Shown in pieces: positions 51,044-63,191 of a stretch of 64,000 nt of DNA. The stretch comes from Neckera pumila (taxonomy: Eukaryota > Streptophyta > Bryopsida > Hypnales > Neckeraceae). The position numbers and the translations under genes were made by a program. The stretch is from assembly GCA_963969595.1 (NCBI GenBank), contig OZ018409.1, forward strand, positions 23,118,163-23,182,162, in the 5' to 3' direction. Numbering within the stretch: the stretch's first letter is position 1; the number at the start of each line of letters is the position of its first letter. The notes beneath the pieces were generated by a model. That model saw nothing but the letters and a program-made list of their open reading frames with translations. It did not search any database and was not told the origin of the DNA.

Positions 51044-51986
51044 TTAACCCCTAAAGGTTTTTGACTATGTTTTCACCAAAGCCACTCCAAAACTGCCATT
51101 TCTAATACAAGTATCAAATTTTAGAAAAAAAGCATTTTTGAACACATGTAACCATAGGATCTTGTAGTGCACTGGTTTAAGAAGATGTGGAAATTTTTTT
51201 AGAATTTTCCACCATGTAGATTGCAAGATAATAGCGTTTGAATTGACAAAAATCCTTTTTTAATCAATGCAAAAATCCAGGCAGCTGTCCTTCACAAGGT
51301 CACATTTGTATGAAAAAATGTCCAAAATGTTGGTTACTCTTTGGATTCATTCTTCAAAGCAAGTTGGCTACATCCTTGAAAATTTTCAGATCATTTGGAA
51401 TTGTACAATATATAGGAAAAAAATAGTAAATAGGAAGAGGTAGAGAATGACTCAAAATACTAAATTGTCAAGAATTTAATTATGGAATTGAAAAATGCCA
51501 ATCCCAGCGGTTGTAATGTTGTAATAAACAATATACACCTAGTGTTTTTTGTTTTATTCAAAAATATTGAAAATTGAGTTAGATAAAGGACTTCAAAGTT
51601 TATTTTAGAGTTGAGATTCCATAACTACCCTCAAACTAAGAATCCTCATAACTTTTGACTCATTAGTCCAAATGGAATGATTCAAAGCTTCCCGCGTACA
51701 TATAAATCTAAATAACCAATTTCGAATTTTAATTTTTCAAAAAAGTGATTTTTAAAGAAGTTTTTTTTGCTGCCCGGATTGCCCGCCAAGCAATGAAAAT
51801 GACATATCATGCAATAACTTTTTAATCATGTAGTCAAAAGTTATGAAAATTGTTGGGCCTTAAAGCTACTCCTTGGGAAAATGTTGTGTGAAAATTTCAA
51901 AGAAAAAAATTAAAAACTTCGCTTGTAGTGAGCTGCCCAAAAACACTATATTCTCAAAAAAGCATGTTCAAGGCTTTAGGGGTTAA
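51044..51986. mobile_element. TTAA-flanked inverted-repeat element, copy G (diverged)
   Basis: Ends are TTAACCCCTAAAGGTTTT and AAGGCTTTAGGGGTTAA, length 943 bases. Internal blocks align loosely with copies D and E (CCATAGGATCTTGTA, TAGATTGCAAGATA). Confidence 0.7.
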
Positions 51987-52949
51987 AGTAAGAATCTCAG
52001 CATGTAGGGATATGGGGAATTCTTTTGAGAAATTGAATCCAATATGGAATGTCCAAAAACAAGGATGAGGAAGAATGCAAAAAAAAAAAGATGAATTTTT
52101 TTCCATGAAGAATGATATTTTATGTAATATAAATGTAAATTCTTCATCTAGATCCCATTCTTGTCTCATAGGTTCACCTAAAACGGATACGTTTGGAACT
52201 CGTTTCCAATCTAGTCTGAGCCAATCGGCTCTTTTTCAGAGCCAGTTGTTGTTGTTGGTTTTAGGACACCCCATTCTACCATTAGAGGGGATATAACTGT
52301 TATTGTTATTCCTACTTTTCTTTTCTTTTTTTTTTTAAACAAATGGACAATTTCTATTTTGTTATTCCTACTTTAGACTACACAAACTCAAGAGTCATGA
52401 CTTGTATAATAAACTACACAACACAAAGCCTCTCCAAGGAATCAGTTTTTAATTTTGGAGTCAAGCACTATCCCCTAAAAAGAGGGGAACACTTCCTGCT
52501 CAATTAATTAGCCCCCCCCCCCCCCCCCCCTCCCCCAAAAAATTAATAGCCATTGATCGTTTTTGAAAAAAAATTAAAAAAAAAACCTTCCCTGCCATTG
52601 ATCCTGATACAAATATTATGATACCGTACGTATATTGTATGTATACGGATTCAAAAACAGATACGAAAAAACAAATACGGAAACGGATACGGATTATCCC
52701 ATATCGATTGTCAAACGACTTCGTTTTCAAAAATACAAGACGGGGGGGGGAGGGGGTACTGGGATTTTGACTTTTTCCGATCAAATTATTTTTCAGAACC
52801 CCCGCAAAAATAAAATGAGGGGTTTTGAAAAATAATTGATCTGAAACTTGTTCCTCACTATCTGTTCAAAATACACTGTACTGTACATGGATCGGGCAAT
52901 GAAAATAAATTTGATGTACATCCAGGCTACACAACTCCGACTGTAATGA
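51987..52949. other. Spacer with homopolymer tracts
   Basis: This holds the C tract listed separately and a G run (GGGGGGGGGGAGGGGG) near 52742-52757. Between them lie repeated GATACG/ATACGGA motifs (52610-52700). No gene was recognised. Confidence 0.5.
52512..52536. repeat. Poly-C tract (19 C, T, 5 C)
   Basis: This is an unbroken run of 19 cytosines followed by T and five more C. It can form i-motif or G-quadruplex structures and is prone to sequencing length error. Confidence 0.95.
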
Positions 52950-53573
52950 TTAACCCCTAAATGCCCAAGGCTTTAACTGTTTTTGACTTCCTGGAATTTG
53001 CTCTAAATTGAACAAAATGCTATGTTGTATCATTTTTTTTTTAATTCTAACCGTACAAATTCAAACTGGACATGTTAGAGATCTCATAGGAAAAGAAAAC
53101 ACAACAATATCACTCATGGAGTGAAAGATTATAATGTTTGACAATGAAGGTGCTAAAACTGCAAAAATCTTTCAATCTTCTTTACACAAGTCAAATCTAA
53201 AAAGTTGGTGACCAAATAAATATGAGGTTAAAGGGCCTAACTTGTATAATCCCGATCAATTTATAGCTTTTCAAAATCTACTCTACAATTCTTTTAAATG
53301 AATTTTGAATGTGATTTTTTCTCCAAGATCTAATATATTTGAGGTTCATTTCCAAGAGCTCTCATCACTATGGGAAGTCAAGATTGTACAAAAATTTAAA
53401 TAGAAAAATCAATATCATGTATTTTCAAGATCAGATTTTTGATGCTAATTTTAGACTTCAAGAATAACTTTCTAAAAATATAAACTACTATAAATAACAA
53501 CTTCATTGGATTTTATTTGACTTCAAAGTTTTGCAAACACCAGATTGGGGTGCCTTGGGCAATTAGGGGTTAA
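52950..53573. mobile_element. TTAA-flanked inverted-repeat element, copy H (shorter type)
   Basis: Ends are TTAACCCCTAAATGCCCAAGG and CCTTGGGCAATTAGGGGTTAA, length 624 bases. The outer 14 bases match the family and the next bases are a distinct but internally matched inverted repeat, so this is a different subfamily. Confidence 0.75.
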
Positions 53574-56500
53574 AAGCACACTCACTCATGCCTCCATCTC
53601 ATAGCCCTGGAACGCTGCTGATGCTACACTAAATAGTGCAATTAGGTTGCCCCAGACTAATATCTTGACAATCACACTATATCAATATTAGAGTTACTGT
53701 AGAAGGGTGAAGTGATGTGGGGAAACATTCTTGCTACATGGGTTGGTCACCTGATTCATGGCTCGAGATCAAAGAATGGCTTGTGCCTCCATCTGGACAA
53801 GTCATGAGTCATAAGGTAACATAAGGTTACTTCTCTGGGATAAGGCAACCTAATTGTCAAGGCAATCCAATTGCTCTATTTAGTGTAGAATACATTTTCC
53901 ATGAGTGCTGTTGCAAATTCCTCGCCTCATTATGGTATTGTTGACTTTTCTAAAGAAGAAGATGCTTGATCCATGGATCATGCAGGACGATAAACCCGTC
54001 CTTTAAAGTGGGCCCTATTGGATGAATTTATCCTTGGGGAAAACATATGAATTTTTTTTTTCACACATGATAAAAAAATGCAAATTTTTGAATTCATAAT
54101 TGCGATCTGAGGCTCCAAATTAGCTAGGTGAGGTGGAAAACATAGAATGAACATGACACAAAAAAGGGGGCATTTTTTTACAATTACCTTATAGAACAAA
54201 AAATTCACCCTACAAGGCCCGCTTCAAGGGATGGGTTTAGCGTCTCGCATAGATCACCATTCTAGTGCATTTTGACTTTTTATTGCTATTTATACTTATA
54301 TGAATTTGAGCCATAAAAATGATCATCTTTGATTTTGAGTCCAAATAATGAAATAAAGCTTATCAACTTGTGCAGTTTCTACTCCAATTGGAAATTTTCT
54401 CAAATTTTGCAAATTTCAATACTTTATTGCAATATGAACTTTGGGCTTTGTTTATTTTTTAATTTTAGAATGACATGGTAACTTTGTTTTATATCATGAT
54501 GTTATATATTATACATCGATGGCAAAAAGTTTAGATTTTTTTATTATATTTTGTATTTGATATGAATTTTCTTCATATTTTTCTTAAAAACTTCACAATA
54601 GTTTCAAATCTTTCAAAACAAGAATTTAAAATCTTAAAACTTGTAGCAAACATATAAATTCATCTCTGAAAAATAAATATAAAAGTTTCATTCATATCAA
54701 ATTGCAAAATGGTAGCAAATAAAGTGTTGGGTAGTGAAGCTTGAAAATCAATAGTCATAGACCCGTCCTTTTAGGACTAAATGTAAATTGTATTGCACAA
54801 ATTTCTTCACTGAAGTTTCATCCACACAATTACCATTCATTCATTTGCTCGTACCAAATCCAAATGACATTCCAACATTTTCTTATAAGAAACCTTGCAA
54901 TTTGACAAAACCTTTTTGCATTAGGAAAAATTCCAGCCCTCAACAAGGCCGCTAGCCTTGTATCCCCATAGTGCAATTATGGAAAAAAAAAAATTTTGAA
55001 ATTTGAAATGTGACATGGTCGCATTGCTGCCACATCAGCGTTGTCAGCATCACATTAGATTGAATATTTTTTAAATATTTTTTTTCAAAAAAATAAAAAT
55101 AAAATTGATTATTATTATTATTAATTTCCTGTAATTGCACCCGGGGGGTGCCGAAAATCACGCACTGGCAGTCTTATTGAGGCTTGAATTTTTTTGTAAT
55201 GGTGTCGCAATAAACTTCATTGCAATGTAATTTTTGAAGTAATTTTGTGTAATCAGCCTCAAAGAAATTGGCACCACCTATAGGTGTCAAATAGTCCTAA
55301 ATTTTTGGTCTCTACCCTTGTTATGGTATATAAAGAGCAACATATAGTGCTACATATTTTCAATGCATATGTATTATCCTTATTATTCTATGCACTTTAG
55401 TTAAAGAATACAAGTTATAATTTTGTTTTTGAAATTAAAGATCATAAAGAAAAAGACCAACCAAAAATAAATTTGTAGATCAATGGTAAATTGGTTTTGG
55501 AAATGAAAAATCATATTTTTTCCTATAAATGTTTTATTTACAATACTTAATACAAGAATTATATTTTCTAGCATTTAATTTTTTTGAAGCCAATATCTTT
55601 AAATTTAGTTTGTGTACTTGCAAAATTTTTTTATGCAACACATTGTATAAAAACATTGATTATACCAATAGATAGAAACAATCCTTGACAGCCCATTTTT
55701 TTCTCATACAACCATTGAGCATGAGTATTTCAAGTGTCAACTTCTTCTTTTCCTTTAAATAAATAAACCAACAACCGCTTGCAACCACTAAGCATGACTT
55801 TCCAACATCAACTATTTTTCTTTTGAATATGCTTATTATTATCAAATAATTTGTTCTAATACTAGGCCTCATTTATAACTTGGAAGAAGATTCCAATGTC
55901 CTTTAGCATGCATTCACTGGACACCGCATGAATAAATTATAACTTTCAAAGTCTTATCTCTACACAAAATAGTGAAATTAGGTTGCCTTACCTGAGATAC
56001 ATTACCTCATGCATCAATGCTTGTTCCACATGCCACTCTCTGAACCACGCCTTCGACTAGTGCACAAATCTACATCAAACACATGGCTCTGAATTGAATG
56101 CTTCATTGTACAAAATAGTGAATATTTATATAGTGTGGACTGTCGAGAAATTAGAGTGGGGCAACCTACTTTCACTATTTTGTGCAAGAATACTTGAAAT
56201 CAGCACCATACTCTCTATAGACTTTCATTTCTAGATTGTCTTATCAATTAATATCTAGAAAAAAAATGACTCTTTTTGGTCCAAATGTAGGTGTTGCATT
56301 TTGGGCTAACTTTGTTGATTGTAGGTAACGTACATTTATCCAATAGCTTGATTCTTTTGCCTTCCTCCCCACATAGAGTAGATCACTCTCAGTTACATTG
56401 CCCATTGCTATGAAATACTGGATCATTGCAATTGAATTTTACATTGATTATTTTAAAAAGCACAGATAAAAAAAGAAATAAGGTGGAAGCACCCAAAAAC

Positions 56501-56856
56501 GTCAATATTAAGCAATTTAGCATAGTTAAAGGCAATTTTTCCTAAAATTAATATTTTTGTAGTATTGATGAGTGAAAATAAAGATTTAAGAAAAAAAAAT
56601 TAGATTTTTCAGATGTGTTATGTAATATTTATGATTTTTTGAAGAGACAGCTCCCGAAATTGGCACGTAGGTGGATCCAAAATTGAAATCAACAAACCTC
56701 AGATGTAAGCAAATGAGAGATGGGTATGTATCCTTCAAATGCATCATCAAATCAAAGCCAAGCATTTCAAGGACACATTAATGAGAAGTCTAGGGACAGA
56801 TTAGTGACAGTCTAAGGTACAAAAATGGGAGCAAGGACGTAATGGATGTTTCTACT
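53574..56856. other. Long AT-rich spacer
   Basis: No gene was recognised in more than 3 kb. ACCCGTCCTTT occurs near 53995 and ACCCGTCCTTTTAGGACTAAA near 54762, probably decayed ends of the TTAA family. Around 53630-53900 and 55970-56180 the phrases ACACTAAATAGTGCAATTAGG and ACAAAATAGTGAAATTAGG point to a further repeat pair with inverted partners. Confidence 0.45.
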
Positions 56857-56859
56857 TTA

Positions 56860-57333
56860 AAGCATCTCCACCCGTTCACACCACAACAGACGCACTAGAG
56901 AGTGTCAGGAGCAGCAAAGGGGCTGGGGAGTTGTTGCTTCTCCACCAACATCAATCAAGACGCAGGGTGGAGAGCTGGCTCATTCTCCAATGCTCCACCT
57001 TTATTGTTTTTTAGAGTGGCATTTAATTCCCTGGTCACTTCCATCTCCAAACCAATCACACTCCCATCTCCAAGCCAAAACAGCAAAATATAAACAATTT
57101 TATGTGGCCTGACTACACTTTGCTTTTGAGAATTGTGCCAAATCATTGCTTTTTTTGAGTGGCTTGGCACAAGTCAATTAGGATGACATTGCAACTTGGA
57201 GTGTCTAGGGAGATTTTTCGAGTGACCTGTGTTGAATTTTGGCACAGGTTTGCAACTGGTGGGACGCTTATTTCTCTCCGGGCGCGCCAAATCATTTAGA
57301 GGGGCACTATGGTGCACCCTGGTGGAGATGCTC
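56860..57333. mobile_element. Tourist/PIF-Harbinger-like MITE
   Basis: The left end is AAGCATCTCCACCCG and the right end is GGTGGAGATGCTC. The 3-base duplication TTA lies on both sides (56857-56859 and 57334-57336). Length is 474 bases. The open frames inside (56902-57170) are not genes. Confidence 0.75.
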
Positions 57334-57336
57334 TTA

Positions 57337-58147
57337 CCGATAGAGTAATAGACTGTGTCAAATGCTGCAATTGAAATTCACATGGATTGTAGCAGAACAT
57401 TAATGAAAGAAAATATTGATTGTTTGGATGCAATTAAAGTTTACAATCATTCCTTAATTGTTTCAAAAAAACATAACAAAAGAAATACCAAATATTTCAT
57501 TGAAATTTGAAATTCAATTGACTGTTGCAGAAAAAATTAAAACAAACAAAATACCGCTTGTTTGACTACAATTGAAGTTTACATCAGTTGGTAAAGAAGA
57601 AACCAGAATGAAAGAAACTATTACCGTTTGTTTTATTGGAAATGAAATTACTATTGCTGTAGAAAATAAATAAAGCAATAGAAACTACTCACTCTGTCCC
57701 ACCTAAAAAACTTCCAATTTTTTTTCCAGTGAGGGATTAATTCTATTTTTAGTCTTTGTTCCAGTGATATATACATCTAGATATCCATGTAACTCATCCC
57801 CTAGATCTATGCAAAATCTCCACCTTAGGCGCCACCTTGTTTTGGGATCCAAAATCCATGTGGAAAGTATCATACTTGAAAATAGCTTGCAAATGCTGCC
57901 GGCCCAAATATGAATGTCCTTGACCTAGGTTTTTATATTAGTATCCATCAAATCGAGTAGAAGATGATAAGTGATCTGGTCACTGCGATAATAAAGGCGT
58001 TTAAAGGCCTTGAATGGGGAAGTTGAACCATTGCTTTCTCATTTTGCAGCAATGCATAATTGAGATGATCAAGATGGAAGCAACAAAGACAAGGTCCCTC
58101 ATATAAGCAAGGCCAAGCTTTTTAAGAGAGGAATGCTTCCTAATTGC
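57337..58147. other. AT-rich spacer
   Basis: No gene was recognised. Related phrases (GTTTGACTACAATTGAAGTTTACA, GTTTGGATGCAATTAAAGTTTACA, shown here in shortened comparison only) suggest an old local duplication at about 57420-57600. Confidence 0.4.
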
Positions 58148-58400
58148 TTAACCCCTAATGACCCAAGGGGGGTGTATTTTTAGAATTGGCCAAAACTGCC
58201 AAGATCTTCAACAATTTTTTTGTTTATTTTTTCTTAAGAGTGGATAGAATGTAACAATAGGATATTAAAGTTCACATTGAGAGTAGGCACCTCAATATAT
58301 TTCAGATTATTTGCCCACATGGTTTAGGAGATATTTAAGTTTGAGTCAATGGTAATACAGAGCAATGCACTTTGAAGGAGCACATTATTGTAATAATATT
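58148..58400 (+). mobile_element. TTAA-family relic, left end only (copy J)
   Basis: The start is TTAACCCCTAATGACCCAAGG, followed by weakly family-like sequence (AAACTGCCAAGATC, AACAATAGGATATTAAAG). No inverted right end was found and the right limit is approximate. Confidence 0.4.
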
Positions 58401-59128
58401 TTGAAATGATGTCCTTTTTGTGCTTAATGAAAGATAAAAAAGTTGAAAGTGTGCCCGTAAAATTTCACAACATTATAAGCATTTTTTCAATTCATGATGG
58501 AGCTTGCAGTGCATGGTTGCCACTGAAATGAGAGTATCGTACTTTACTAGTAGCTTAGGCACTTAAGTGCCTAATATTCAATTAAAATCCAAAAATACAG
58601 TTAGGCAAGACAAAATTTAATTTATAAGATTTAGGCAAGCACTCAGAATTGAACAAGGTACATGCATCTCATAAGGTTTTAATATTTCATTTAACCCTAT
58701 AATGATTTTGGGCAATTGCAGTTGTGTGTACTTGAAGTAACCATAGAATTTGGAAAATGACCTATGAAATAGTCGGTAAGTGAATTGCAATAGCAAAAAA
58801 TGGTATGTCTTATGAAGATCAAGAGGTGCAATTGATAGAAAGTGGGCGTTGGCCTTCACGGACAGGTCTTCACTTCTCCAGAAATGACGTCAATATGAAC
58901 ATATAGAAGCTCAGAAAATTATAAGGAAAATTGTAATTTGTGGAGGATGAAGAGAAGAACGACACTATAATTTCTTTTGGTAGTTTATTGCAAGCTTATT
59001 CACAATTCAGACCTTACAATCCCTATGTCTTCGAGAAGACGGAGAAGAAGCTTCATTTTCAGGGAGCAGACCATCTGCAGTGCATAGTGCTCAATGTCAA
59101 ATATTTGCAGCTGCCCATTGTGAGACAG
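58401..59128. other. Spacer
   Basis: No gene was recognised. The 80-codon minus frame at 58617-58859 lacks a domain. Confidence 0.45.
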
Positions 59129-59131
59129 TAA

Positions 59132-59537
59132 GAGCATCGCCACCGTAGCGTGGCCAAATTCCCCACGGCAAGTCGCAGCCCAGGGCTTAGAGAGGCCAAA
59201 GGGCCCAGGCAGCTTAAACACCTCCATTGTGGTCGTGGACCACCTAATAAAATTCTCCACCTTATAGTGAGAGGATTAAATGCTCTCCCCTTCAATTGGC
59301 CCTAGTTCCCTGCAACATCTCCTGACTCCAACTCTAAATGGCCCTACAAATAGATTGGTCAATTCTGGACACGGTCCAAAATCTTCCCGTCTATGCCAAG
59401 CTTCAGTATCTTGCCCAAAATTGGCTACGCCTAGTACTTAGAAAATTGTGCCCCATATCATAGTGGGGACTCTTGTGCCTCCTGGCCATTGCTAGACCTG
59501 CCCCGGCCAGGTTGGGTGAGTGGGAATGGGAATGCTC
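59132..59537. mobile_element. GAGCATC-family element, full length
   Basis: The start is GAGCATCGCCACCGTAG, the end is GGGAATGCTC, and TAA lies on both sides (59129-59131 and 59538-59540). The interior shares a block (ACGGTCCAAAATC...GTGGGG) with 63520-63640 and another (GGCCAAATTCCCC.CGGCAAG) with 59985-60003. Length is 406 bases. Confidence 0.7.
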
Positions 59538-59540
59538 TAA

Positions 59541-59959
59541 GAGCTTTGTCAACCATTCATGGGAAAGCTCCCCGACCTGGGTTTGGGTATGGCCGGACAA
59601 GAAAAGGTGGTCCACCGTGGACCCGGCTCGGGACAAAAAGAAACTAGTCACACCCAAATTTTCTCTCCAAACACTAGGAGAGTGTCCTTGCCATGCTTAT
59701 TGACTTCTTACCTTTTATACCGGCCCATACTTTTTGTTGTGCTAAAATAACTAAGATATTATAAACCACATTATGACTTGCTTTTTGTATTTTTTATTTT
59801 ATTGAAACAAATGAACTAAAATTTGTCTTGACATGCTTTGCTGGGACCATAGCCTATGGATGGGTGGCTTGTGTGTTGGGCCGGAAGGAGCCGAAGAGTT
59901 CCAGGGCCCGCGCCACCACATTCCTCAAGCCCAGTTTGGGAGAATGGGTGATGATGCTC
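59541..59959. mobile_element. Possible second GAGC-ended element abutting the first
   Basis: The start is GAGCTTTGTC and the end is GTGATGATGCTC, with TAA on both sides (59538-59540 and 59960-59962). The inverted ends match over only four bases, so this could be unrelated sequence between two elements. Confidence 0.35.
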
Positions 59960-60019
59960 TAAGAGCATCACACTGGAGGGCGGCCAAATCCCCTCGGCAA
60001 GTTGGCAATGCCGTGTGAT

Positions 60020-61256
60020 TTTTGAATTGCGGGCATAGCAACTCTAAGCTTTTCCAATGTAACTCAGCTTGCCAGACTTGGAAAATGGACAAGAAAACAA
60101 TAATGCATTGCTAACACAAAAACCACCAGGAAAACAAGGAACATAGCCTGTGCATTTGTTGCAACATAGGGCAAGCAAATTCCCAGTTATACAACCAAAA
60201 ACCACTCTAAAGTATAACAAAGTGACTCTAAAGATCAAACCCGCGAGATTCTGTGAAGTATCTAGCCTTATTTGGTCTATAAGCTAAGTCAATATCTATA
60301 TTTCCTCTTCCGGTCCTAACATCACAACCGGAAATACAACAACACCGAAAACTACAATCAGATCCTCTTCTCCTTTCCCGATCCGGCCAACTATTCGATC
60401 CGGTTTGATCGACTCCTATTCGCTCCTACTCTCCTTCGGTTTAATTTCACCCCTGTTTCACCATCAGAGGGTTCGCCGCTTGCTTTTGAGAGTGGCAGGC
60501 CCGCCACTCCTTCCGTGACTTATAGTGGTTGAAGACCCACTTTTCTACCTTCCAATCTCCTACACTAATCCGGATCCGGTTTGATTCTTCACAGCAACCC
60601 AGAGTACTCTCCGGATCACAGGTCACACAAAGACCCCCCCGTATGATCCTTTCATACTACAATGACCTTAGCGCCAAGTTCCGTCTGTACAAAGTCAGAC
60701 GGTTGCAAGTGTACCCATCCGTTCCAACATCAACTAAAGTTCTTCCGTTTGCCAACTAGGGTAGCGAGACCTCTCAGGAGATTGGACACTCAACTGGATT
60801 TTCCACACAGGAGTTCTAGTGCAACTAAGGAATCCCTCCCTATCCGCCTAGCCTAACAACGGCTGTCTCGCCCGGAATCCTAAACCTTAGAAGTGCTGAG
60901 GAACTGAAATCCACTCCCAACTCTTTCACAACCCACTCACTTGCACATAAGATCAAAACAAGAACACCAAAGGGAGAAATCACACCCGAACCAGCATGCC
61001 CTTGCCTAACTCCTCACCATACAACCCTGCCACATCTGGGAGAGACACGCAACAAGAGGCCAAGAGAAGACATACACAAAATTTGGGCGAAAAGACTCAC
61101 AACTCCCAAGTAGGGGCTGACTTATATACAACTTGATTTTACAAAGGCAAAAAGGCCCCTGGAAATCCGCGTGTGACAACCGGGTCCGATCCTAACCGGC
61201 CAGACCGGATCAACATCCGATCCGGTCCTAACTATCTTACAAAAGTACATTCCTAC
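60020..61256. other. Left flank of the inserted GC-richer island
   Basis: This is rich in GATCCGG/CCGGATC motifs and contains a minus-strand TATATAAG near 61135, but no ORF of interest. It may be 3' untranslated or terminal repeat sequence of the inserted element. No long direct repeat with 63.06-63.45 kb was found. Confidence 0.4.
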
Positions 61257-62732
61257 CTACCTACTCTCCAACTCCTCCACCCAGCGTAGGACTCCTGGGT
61301 TCACGGGCAGTTGGTTGAAGACTTTGGTCAAGTTCCTACTCTGCTCCTCGACAGCAGGATCTGGAAGATCTAATCCTGGCAATGAATCCAAATGAATCGG
61401 TTGTCCAGGTCCAGTCCTTTGTTGACTCTTCTTTAACTCGAGAGTCCGATCCTTGGGCTCCCTTGGATTTGATCTTCCGGCTGCGAATGAATCCGGCAGC
61501 AAGAGGTCAGAAAGTTGGATTTTCTGAGAGTACATGGACCCGTTTAGCTTCTGGCTGCTAATGTCCATCCGTTTGGTTGCCTCTCTAGCCGCCACCATTG
61601 ACGCTTCCACCCAATCAGTGAAATCAGTCAGGATCCGAACTATCCGGGAATCGGATACCTTCTTCTCCTCATGTACCCCTTTGTCAAATAACTCCGCCTT
61701 GACAGCGGCGGATCCGGACTCTCCAAGGGTGGTCTTCACCGTCTCGGCCACCTTCCGGGTTGCTTCTGCCATTTCCCGGACTACGGCCTTGTCTTCTTTG
61801 AAGGCAACCACCTCGGCCTTCAGAGTGTCGACTTCCTCTTGAAGCCGACAAATCTCTGCCTCCTGCTTCCGGTGTTCATCCGGATTGGAAATGTACTGTG
61901 CCACCTTACTCGGTAGCCTGCTATTTCCCGGCACACCCACCAGCTCTCCAATACTAGCGAGGTTTCTCCTCTTGATTTCCCAATCTGCTCGTATTCCGTA
62001 AAGAATAACGGTCAGCTGATTGAACAAGTCATTCGGATCTTCGGTTTTTGGGATCTCCATTTCCACTCCCTTTTCTGGAGTCGACCGGTTGGTAGGAGGG
62101 GTCCCTCTCTTGTGAAGAGGCATCATCTTCATCTGCTTCCTCGTCATGAAGTGCTTCTCCTCATCTTCCTCTTTCGTCTCGGGTTCGGATCCGGTTGCGT
62201 CCTCCGTCTTGTCATCCAAACCCGACTCCCCGTACTTCAGGATAGATTCTTGAATGTTCCACGTTTTCTCCTCCGTATCCGTGAGGAGTTGGTTGCGATG
62301 GTAGAGGTGAAAGAGATAGGGACTCAAAGGAGTGGCCCTACTCTTTCCAATCCTCGTCACAAGCTGGGACACCAGATCGCAAAAGATCCGGGCCCAGTTC
62401 ACCTTCCATTCCCCGCTCAGAGAACCAAAAATGGTGTTGCCGTTGGTCATCGTCACCCTCGTCGGCTTCTCCAGGTGGATGATCGGAACCAAGAACTGGT
62501 AAAGACAGAGGTGCCGGTTGCTTTTGCAATCCGCGACCGCATATCCGTCTTTGCTGCTCGGCTCTCCATGAAACTTGTCATGGATGAACTCTGCCCTCCG
62601 TCCCGCCATGCCGGAACCTCCTATCCGGAAGTTGTAGACTTCCCTCCACCTCTCTTTTTCCCACTCGGTCGGGTGGCCCCGGACAGTGTTGCCGAACTGA
62701 TTCGACATTTTGCACTTGAGCTCCCTCACCAT
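61257..62732 (-). CDS. Mobile-element-like coiled-coil protein, 491 residues
   Basis: This is a single-exon ORF from the ATG at 62732 (a second ATG lies eight codons on). Residues about 15-165 contain WEKERWREVYNF, LPV/RVTMTNGNTIFGSLSGEW-like spacing and SPYLFHLYH. They resemble the domain called putative plant transposon protein that occurs in retroelement-derived ORFs of plants. Next come an acidic Glu-rich linker, a Lys/Pro-rich segment and a predicted coiled coil at about 290-350 (CRLQEEVDTLKAEVVAFKED). There is no protease, reverse transcriptase, integrase or zinc knuckle. A TATA box lies about 450 bases upstream. GC content is higher than in the surrounding desert. It could be a gag-like protein of a non-autonomous retroelement or a domesticated host gene; identity is uncertain. 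Confidence 0.55.
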   Translation of the reverse strand: MVRELKCKMSNQFGNTVRGHPTEWEKERWREVYNFRIGGSGMAGRRAEFIHDKFHGEPSSKDGYAVADCKSNRHLCLYQFLVPIIHLEKPTRVTMTNGNTIFGSLSGEWKVNWARIFCDLVSQLVTRIGKSRATPLSPYLFHLYHRNQLLTDTEEKTWNIQESILKYGESGLDDKTEDATGSEPETKEEDEEKHFMTRKQMKMMPLHKRGTPPTNRSTPEKGVEMEIPKTEDPNDLFNQLTVILYGIRADWEIKRRNLASIGELVGVPGNSRLPSKVAQYISNPDEHRKQEAEICRLQEEVDTLKAEVVAFKEDKAVVREMAEATRKVAETVKTTLGESGSAAVKAELFDKGVHEEKKVSDSRIVRILTDFTDWVEASMVAAREATKRMDISSQKLNGSMYSQKIQLSDLLLPDSFAAGRSNPREPKDRTLELKKSQQRTGPGQPIHLDSLPGLDLPDPAVEEQSRNLTKVFNQLPVNPGVLRWVEELESR

Positions 62733-63183
62733 CCGCTCCTCCCTAAACCCCTAGGATTTATCCATCAACACCAGTCAGCCCATCGTGTTGAGATCCTCCA
62801 TGAGCTCGGTCCTCGCCGGTTCCTCGGAAGGGATGACCGAAACTACTTTCCGGAGCTTGATCTTGGAGGAGGAACTAGGCGCTCCTGGTATGCTCTTACA
62901 AAGCTGAGGCACGGACACGGATTGCTAACTGGACCCTTCCTGGTCGCTACCTCACTCTCTCCTAGCCGCACGTCCTGTTCCTCACTTCCTCTTGTCCAAT
63001 CTCAACCGGAAGACAACACAAAACCTGCAGCCCACACAAGTTTGACCTCTCCTGTACTCTGACGTACCTGGCTTGAAGTTTACACACATACAACAACTCT
63101 GGAGTAGACGAAGGTGTTAAAGCGCTCAAGGTCAACTCCAAAACTTGAGGGAAGTAAAGGAGTGAAAATGGGGACGACCAGCC

Positions 63184-63191
63184 TTTATATA
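63184..63191 (-). promoter_or_regulatory. TATA box upstream of the 491-codon ORF
   Basis: The minus strand reads GACTATATAAAGGC, a consensus plant TATA box. Transcription would begin near 63155 and leave a leader of about 420 bases before the ATG. Confidence 0.5.

Noticed and set aside
62112..63062. 316-codon open frame on the plus strand
   Set aside because: It lies antisense to the 491-codon ORF for most of its length and has Arg/Pro/Leu-heavy composition expected of a shadow frame in GC-rich coding sequence.
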